Assembly: GCA_025352435.1 (NCBI GenBank) | Contig: JANXTN010000294.1 | Span: forward strand, 1 to 11,036 | Direction of reading: 5' to 3' | Length of the DNA: 11,036 bases | DNA from: Ferruginibacter sp. | GTDB taxonomy: Bacteria > Bacteroidota > Bacteroidia > Chitinophagales > Chitinophagaceae | Notes under the pieces: generated by a model | Databases searched by the model: none | What the model was told of the DNA's origin: nothing | Seen by the model: the letters and a program-made list of their open reading frames with translations, nothing else | Shown: one piece after another, positions 7,504 to 11,036 of the stretch | How the letters are laid out: every line of letters starts with the position of its first letter | Numbering within the stretch: the first letter of the stretch is position 1 | Position numbers and translations under genes: made by a program

Positions 7504-7551
7504 AGATATTTCGAGAAAATTTAAAAATAGTAATTTAATATTTCGCTCATT

Positions 7552-9066
7552 TTATTTTACATCGCCCATTAATTTTTTTACCAGCGGTGAAATAAGCAAT
7601 AAAATAATTCCTGTAATTAGTGCATAAATAGCAAGCTGTTTATAGCCATTTGTGTATGTAGTTAATTTTTGGAGGAGCGTATCATTTTCATCAGCAGAAG
7701 ACAAACCTGCACCAAGCAACCCTGCAACATACTGCCCATAAGCGCTTGCAAGGAACCACATGCCCATCATTACTCCCTGTAATTTTACCGGAGATAATTT
7801 TGTCATGATAGAAAGCCCAATAGGCGATAAACATAATTCGCCAAAAGTTATTACCAAGTATGCAATTGTAAATACGTCAAGTGATGCAATGCCGGTTGCA
7901 GAGGCGAAAAAACGTGTTGCATAAAAAACATAAAATGCTCCTGCTAAAAATAAAAAGCCAAGTCCAAATTTTACAACAGTGTTAGGTTCTATTTTTTTCT
8001 TTGCCATGGCAATCCAAACGAGGCCAAAAAGTGGAGCAAAAATTATAACGAATAATGAGTTTGCAGAATTATTTACACCATTGGGGTCAAGCGTTACGGC
8101 TCCTAAAATTTTATTGCCGAGGTTATTGGCTGCAAACAAACTTAGCGATCCACCACTTTGCTCAAAGAAAGCCCAAAATAAAATGGAGAAAATAATAAAT
8201 ACCAACGCAGCTATTAATTTTTTTCGTGCTTCTTTATCATACTTTGACATTTCGTAAAAAACATACAACAACGTTAAAGGGCCGATGGCATACATAAAAT
8301 AATCAGTGTATTCAGTAATAGCAACCATTTTCATTATAATAGGAATAAATATAAGCGAGCCTATAAAAACTGCATAAGTATGCCATGGTTTTGCGTTGTT
8401 TTTTACTGCTGTATTATTTTCAATAACTATTTTGGTTTCACTACCCGGAGGCAGCCCAATTGGTCCCAATGATTTTTGTGTAAATACAAAAGTTATTAAG
8501 CTAATGATCATCACAATTCCTGCAAGCCCAAATGCTAAATTCCATGAATAATTTTTCCCAATAGCAATACATGCATAGCCACCTATTAATGCTCCAATAT
8601 TAATTCCCGAGTAAAATAAAGAGAAGCCGGCATCTCTTCTTACGTCGTCTTTTTTATAGAGATTTCCAACCATTGTAGAAATATTTGGTTTAAAAAAACC
8701 AGTACCAACAATTGTAAAACTGATTCCTAAAAAGAAAAATTCTTTTGGGTTAAGGGCTAAAATTCCACTTCCAACAATCATTAAAATTCCACCCCAGAAC
8801 AATGATTTCCTAAACCCTAAAATTTTGTCTGCAAACAAACCGCCTATAAAAGTGAATGCGTAAACAAAGGCTTGTGTGGCACCGTATTGTAAATTCGCCT
8901 GTTCATCTTTCATCATTAATTGCGTTACCATAAAATAGGTGAGCATGCCACGCATTCCATAAAAACAAAAGCGTTCCCACATCTCAGAAAAAAATAAATA
9001 CCAAAGTTGTTTTGGATATTTTCCTTTAAAATTTTGAATCTCCTCTATACTTAATTCTGCTGCCAT
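7552..9066 (-). CDS. POT/PTR-family proton-coupled peptide transporter
   Basis: A 504-residue, highly hydrophobic major-facilitator protein of the proton-dependent oligopeptide transporter family, which imports di- and tripeptides with protons across the inner membrane. POT signatures are E28-M-W-E31-R32-F-C-F-Y-G37 (the ExxERFxYYG motif, with Phe at the first Tyr), GFFKPNIS (123-130, with the family's conserved Lys at 126), FYSGINIGALIG (151-162), FWAFFEQSGGSL (297-308) and FGELCLSPIG (408-417). Length and about 14 hydrophobic segments fit bacterial members. The ATG at 9066 places the motif at the usual distance. It is divergent from a second POT gene and 78 bp upstream of purD. Exact substrates cannot be read from the sequence; a few family members carry nitrate or other solutes, but the ExxER motif supports peptides. 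Confidence 0.94.
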   Translation of the reverse strand: MAAELSIEEIQNFKGKYPKQLWYLFFSEMWERFCFYGMRGMLTYFMVTQLMMKDEQANLQYGATQAFVYAFTFIGGLFADKILGFRKSLFWGGILMIVGSGILALNPKEFFFLGISFTIVGTGFFKPNISTMVGNLYKKDDVRRDAGFSLFYSGINIGALIGGYACIAIGKNYSWNLAFGLAGIVMIISLITFVFTQKSLGPIGLPPGSETKIVIENNTAVKNNAKPWHTYAVFIGSLIFIPIIMKMVAITEYTDYFMYAIGPLTLLYVFYEMSKYDKEARKKLIAALVFIIFSILFWAFFEQSGGSLSLFAANNLGNKILGAVTLDPNGVNNSANSLFVIIFAPLFGLVWIAMAKKKIEPNTVVKFGLGFLFLAGAFYVFYATRFFASATGIASLDVFTIAYLVITFGELCLSPIGLSIMTKLSPVKLQGVMMGMWFLASAYGQYVAGLLGAGLSSADENDTLLQKLTTYTNGYKQLAIYALITGIILLLISPLVKKLMGDVK

Positions 9067-9256
9067 AACTGATGGTTGAGAAATAAATATAGAAATAGTT
9101 TGTTGTAAAATGTCTTAATGGGAACAATGAATTTTGGTGAAGTTTTCTTTTTAAAAAATACAAAACGGTATTAAGAATTTCTCATTTAGTAAATAGTAAA
9201 AAGAATTACTTATTTTGGATGTTGAATTATTTGTTTAATGAAATAAAAATGCAATT

Positions 9257-10930
9257 ATGATAGAAGAAACGATAAAACCTAAACACCCAAAAGGATTGTG
9301 GGTATTATTCGGTACAGAAATGTGGGAGCGTTTTAACTTCTACGGAATGCGGACAATATTAACGCTCTTTATAGTGAATGCGTTAATGATGAGTAAAGAA
9401 CAATCGTCTATCATCTATGGAGGGTTTTTAGGGCTTTGTTATTTAACGCCTATGTTAGGTGGTTTTATTGCTGATCGTTTCTTAGGGAACAGACTTTGCA
9501 TTATGCTTGGTGGCTTAATGATGGCTGCAGGACAAATGTTGCTTTTTTTTAGTGCAACTATTTTTAGTTCAAATCTTGAACTTGCCAAAACACTTTTATA
9601 TGTAGCACTTGGTATTATCATTTTTGGAAACGGTTTTTTTAAGCCCAATATTTCCAGCATGGTGAGCAGTCTTTATCCGAAAGAAGAAAAAAGTAAACTG
9701 GATACAGCTTTTACCATTTTTTATATGGGTATTAATATTGGTGCGTTTTTAGGCCAATTGATTTGCCCTTTAATTGGGGATGTTGTTGTGAATGGTGTAA
9801 GAGATATTCACGCTTTTAAATGGGGGTACCTAGCTGCATCTATTGCAATGCTAATTGGCACAACAACATTCTTTTTTCTTAAAGACAAATATGTTGTTAA
9901 TCCTGAAGGTCGTGCAATAGGGGGTTTACCTTCTAAAAATGATGCCTCAGACTATGAAGAAGGAGAGGCACAAAAAGCATCTTTTTCTAACAAAGCATTA
10001 GGAATAGCATCTGTTACATTTATTGTTCTGGGTTTAATTTTTCATTATGTATTTGGGCAGAATATTATTTACTCAATCATTTATGCAAGTGGTCTTACTC
10101 TGGCAGGTCTAATTATATCAGATGGTTCAATTACAAAAGTTGAAAGAGATAGGATTCTGGTTATTTACATTGTCTCCTTCTTTATCATTTTCTTCTGGGC
10201 TGCATTTGAACAGGCTGGTTCGTCACTTACCTTTATTGCAGATAATCAAACAGACCGTAATTTTTTTGGCTGGAATATGCCTCCGTCCATGGTGCAAATT
10301 TTTAATGGAATTTTTGTTGTTGCATTCGCTATTCCATTTAGTATTTTATGGGACAAGCTTAGAGCCAAAGGAAAAGAACCCATTTCTCCCGCAAAACAGG
10401 CAATGGGACTTGCTCTAATTGCATTGAGCTATTTCATAATAGCACATAATGTAAAAGATTTAGGAAACAGTGGCTTGCTTGCAGTAAAGTGGCTAATACT
10501 TCTTTATTTAATTCAAACTTTTGGTGAGTTATGTTTATCTCCTATTGGTCTATCATTGGTTGGCAAATTATCACCTAAAAGATTTTCATCTTTGTTATAT
10601 GGCGTATTCTTTTTGTCAAATGCGTCCGGTTATGCGCTTGCAGGAACATTAGGATCTATACTACCTGCAACCGGAGAACAGTTTACTGAATCCACTAAAA
10701 TGGGAATTGATTTACAAGGAATACTTGATAAAAAAATTGTACCTACAGCAGATCAGGTTCATATGCTAGCTGAAAAGAAAATCAGTTTAGTAAATCCCTC
10801 TTTTGCGGGTGTAGAAATTCATAATCTGTTTCAATTTTTTATGGTATTTGTTGTATTGTGTGGGTTAGCATCAATTGTGCTTTTTGCACTTACTCCGTTG
10901 TTAAAGAAAATGATGCACGGAATCAAATAA
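9257..10930 (+). CDS. Second POT/PTR-family peptide transporter, longer paralogue
   Basis: A 557-residue polytopic POT-family transporter. Motifs: E21-M-W-E24-R25-F-N-F-Y-G30, GFFKPNIS (126-133, Lys129), FYMGINIGAFLG (155-166), FWAAFEQAGSSL (313-324) and FGELCLSPIG (422-431). It shares all signatures with the divergent neighbour but differs widely between them, so this is an old paralogue pair and not a recent duplication. It is longer because of a hydrophilic loop between about residues 210 and 245 and an additional polar stretch of about 55 residues (468-522) before the last membrane segment, possibly extracytoplasmic. The ATG at 9257 gives the standard short N-terminus. The 190-bp divergent gap holds TTATTTTG at 9210-9217, a weak -7 candidate for this gene. 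Substrate not determinable from sequence. Confidence 0.94.
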   Translation: MIEETIKPKHPKGLWVLFGTEMWERFNFYGMRTILTLFIVNALMMSKEQSSIIYGGFLGLCYLTPMLGGFIADRFLGNRLCIMLGGLMMAAGQMLLFFSATIFSSNLELAKTLLYVALGIIIFGNGFFKPNISSMVSSLYPKEEKSKLDTAFTIFYMGINIGAFLGQLICPLIGDVVVNGVRDIHAFKWGYLAASIAMLIGTTTFFFLKDKYVVNPEGRAIGGLPSKNDASDYEEGEAQKASFSNKALGIASVTFIVLGLIFHYVFGQNIIYSIIYASGLTLAGLIISDGSITKVERDRILVIYIVSFFIIFFWAAFEQAGSSLTFIADNQTDRNFFGWNMPPSMVQIFNGIFVVAFAIPFSILWDKLRAKGKEPISPAKQAMGLALIALSYFIIAHNVKDLGNSGLLAVKWLILLYLIQTFGELCLSPIGLSLVGKLSPKRFSSLLYGVFFLSNASGYALAGTLGSILPATGEQFTESTKMGIDLQGILDKKIVPTADQVHMLAEKKISLVNPSFAGVEIHNLFQFFMVFVVLCGLASIVLFALTPLLKKMMHGIK

Positions 10931-10955
10931 AAAGATTTGGAAGTTTTCATAATCC

Positions 10956-10984
10956 ATACGTATCATTCATAAGATGATACGTAT
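10956..10984. promoter_or_regulatory. Double palindrome / hairpin between the POT gene and the terminal small gene
   Basis: ATACGTATCAT (10956-10966) and ATGATACGTAT (10974-10984) form a perfect 11-bp inverted repeat with a 7-bp loop. Each arm also contains the self-complementary octamer ATACGTAT, at 10956-10963 and 10977-10984, so the octamers are exactly 21 bp apart, about two helical turns. This suits a dimeric DNA-binding protein upstream of the gene at 11002. It could also act as a transcript hairpin ending the POT mRNA 26 bp after its stop; the following TCTTTAT is a poor T-run, so I favour an operator or a dual role. Confidence 0.5.
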
Positions 10985-11001
10985 CTTTATAAAAAGAAGT
11001 T

Positions 11002-11036
11002 ATGACTACTAAATTGACATTAAGTATAGATGAAGA
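11002..11036 (+). CDS. Start of a small gene, possibly DUF6364-type antitoxin-like protein (partial)
   Basis: Only eleven codons are visible: MTTKLTLSIDE. This opening closely resembles DUF6364-family proteins of Bacteroidota, small putative antitoxins that begin with M-T-T-K-L-T-L and often precede a PIN-domain toxin gene. AAAAAGAAG lies just before the ATG. With so few residues the family call is tentative; the palindromic site 18 bp upstream is consistent with an autoregulated toxin-antitoxin operon, but the rest lies outside the window. Confidence 0.5.
   Translation, partial: MTTKLTLSIDE

Noticed and set aside
9210..9217. TTATTTTG as promoter of the plus-strand POT gene
   Set aside because: One base off the TAnnTTTG consensus with no convincing -33 element; common by chance in AT-rich DNA, so mentioned only in the gene entry.

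Overview
The window is AT-rich and looks like Bacteroidota, probably a Chitinophagaceae-type member. The reasons are the MreB N-terminus, the gene order mreB-mreC-mreD-mrdA-rodA, the general lack of Shine-Dalgarno sequences, and a TAnnTTTG-type promoter element. The phylum is fairly secure; the family is an inference.

Layout: positions 1-5938 hold the rod-shape (elongasome) operon on the minus strand, transcribed from high to low coordinates: mreB, mreC, mreD, a small four-helix-bundle (S23/IVP) gene, mrdA (PBP2) and rodA (cut by the window edge at position 1). Upstream on the same strand are purD (6190-7473) and a POT/PTR-family peptide transporter (7552-9066). A second, diverged POT transporter runs the other way (9257-10930). 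The window ends in the first codons of a small gene (11002 onward) that resembles the start of DUF6364-type antitoxin-like proteins, preceded by a strong palindromic site.

How the genes work together: MreB filaments, MreC and MreD organise the PBP2 transpeptidase and RodA glycosyltransferase that build lateral-wall peptidoglycan. PurD is a housekeeping purine enzyme. The two POT proteins would import di- and tripeptides by proton symport.

Two things stand out. First, mreB carries an in-frame TAA at codon 266 while the rest of the gene, including the adenosine-binding TGGGALL motif, is intact behind it: either a sequencing/assembly error or a very recent nonsense mutation. Second, the mre operon is interrupted between mreD and mrdA by a cassette of about 500 bp. 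It consists of an S23 four-helix-bundle gene bracketed by inverted arrays of a GTGAATT-like heptamer; one array overlaps the mreD stop codon and the other ends 3 bp before the mrdA start codon. This is the best candidate in the window for a little-described mobile or repeat-associated element.
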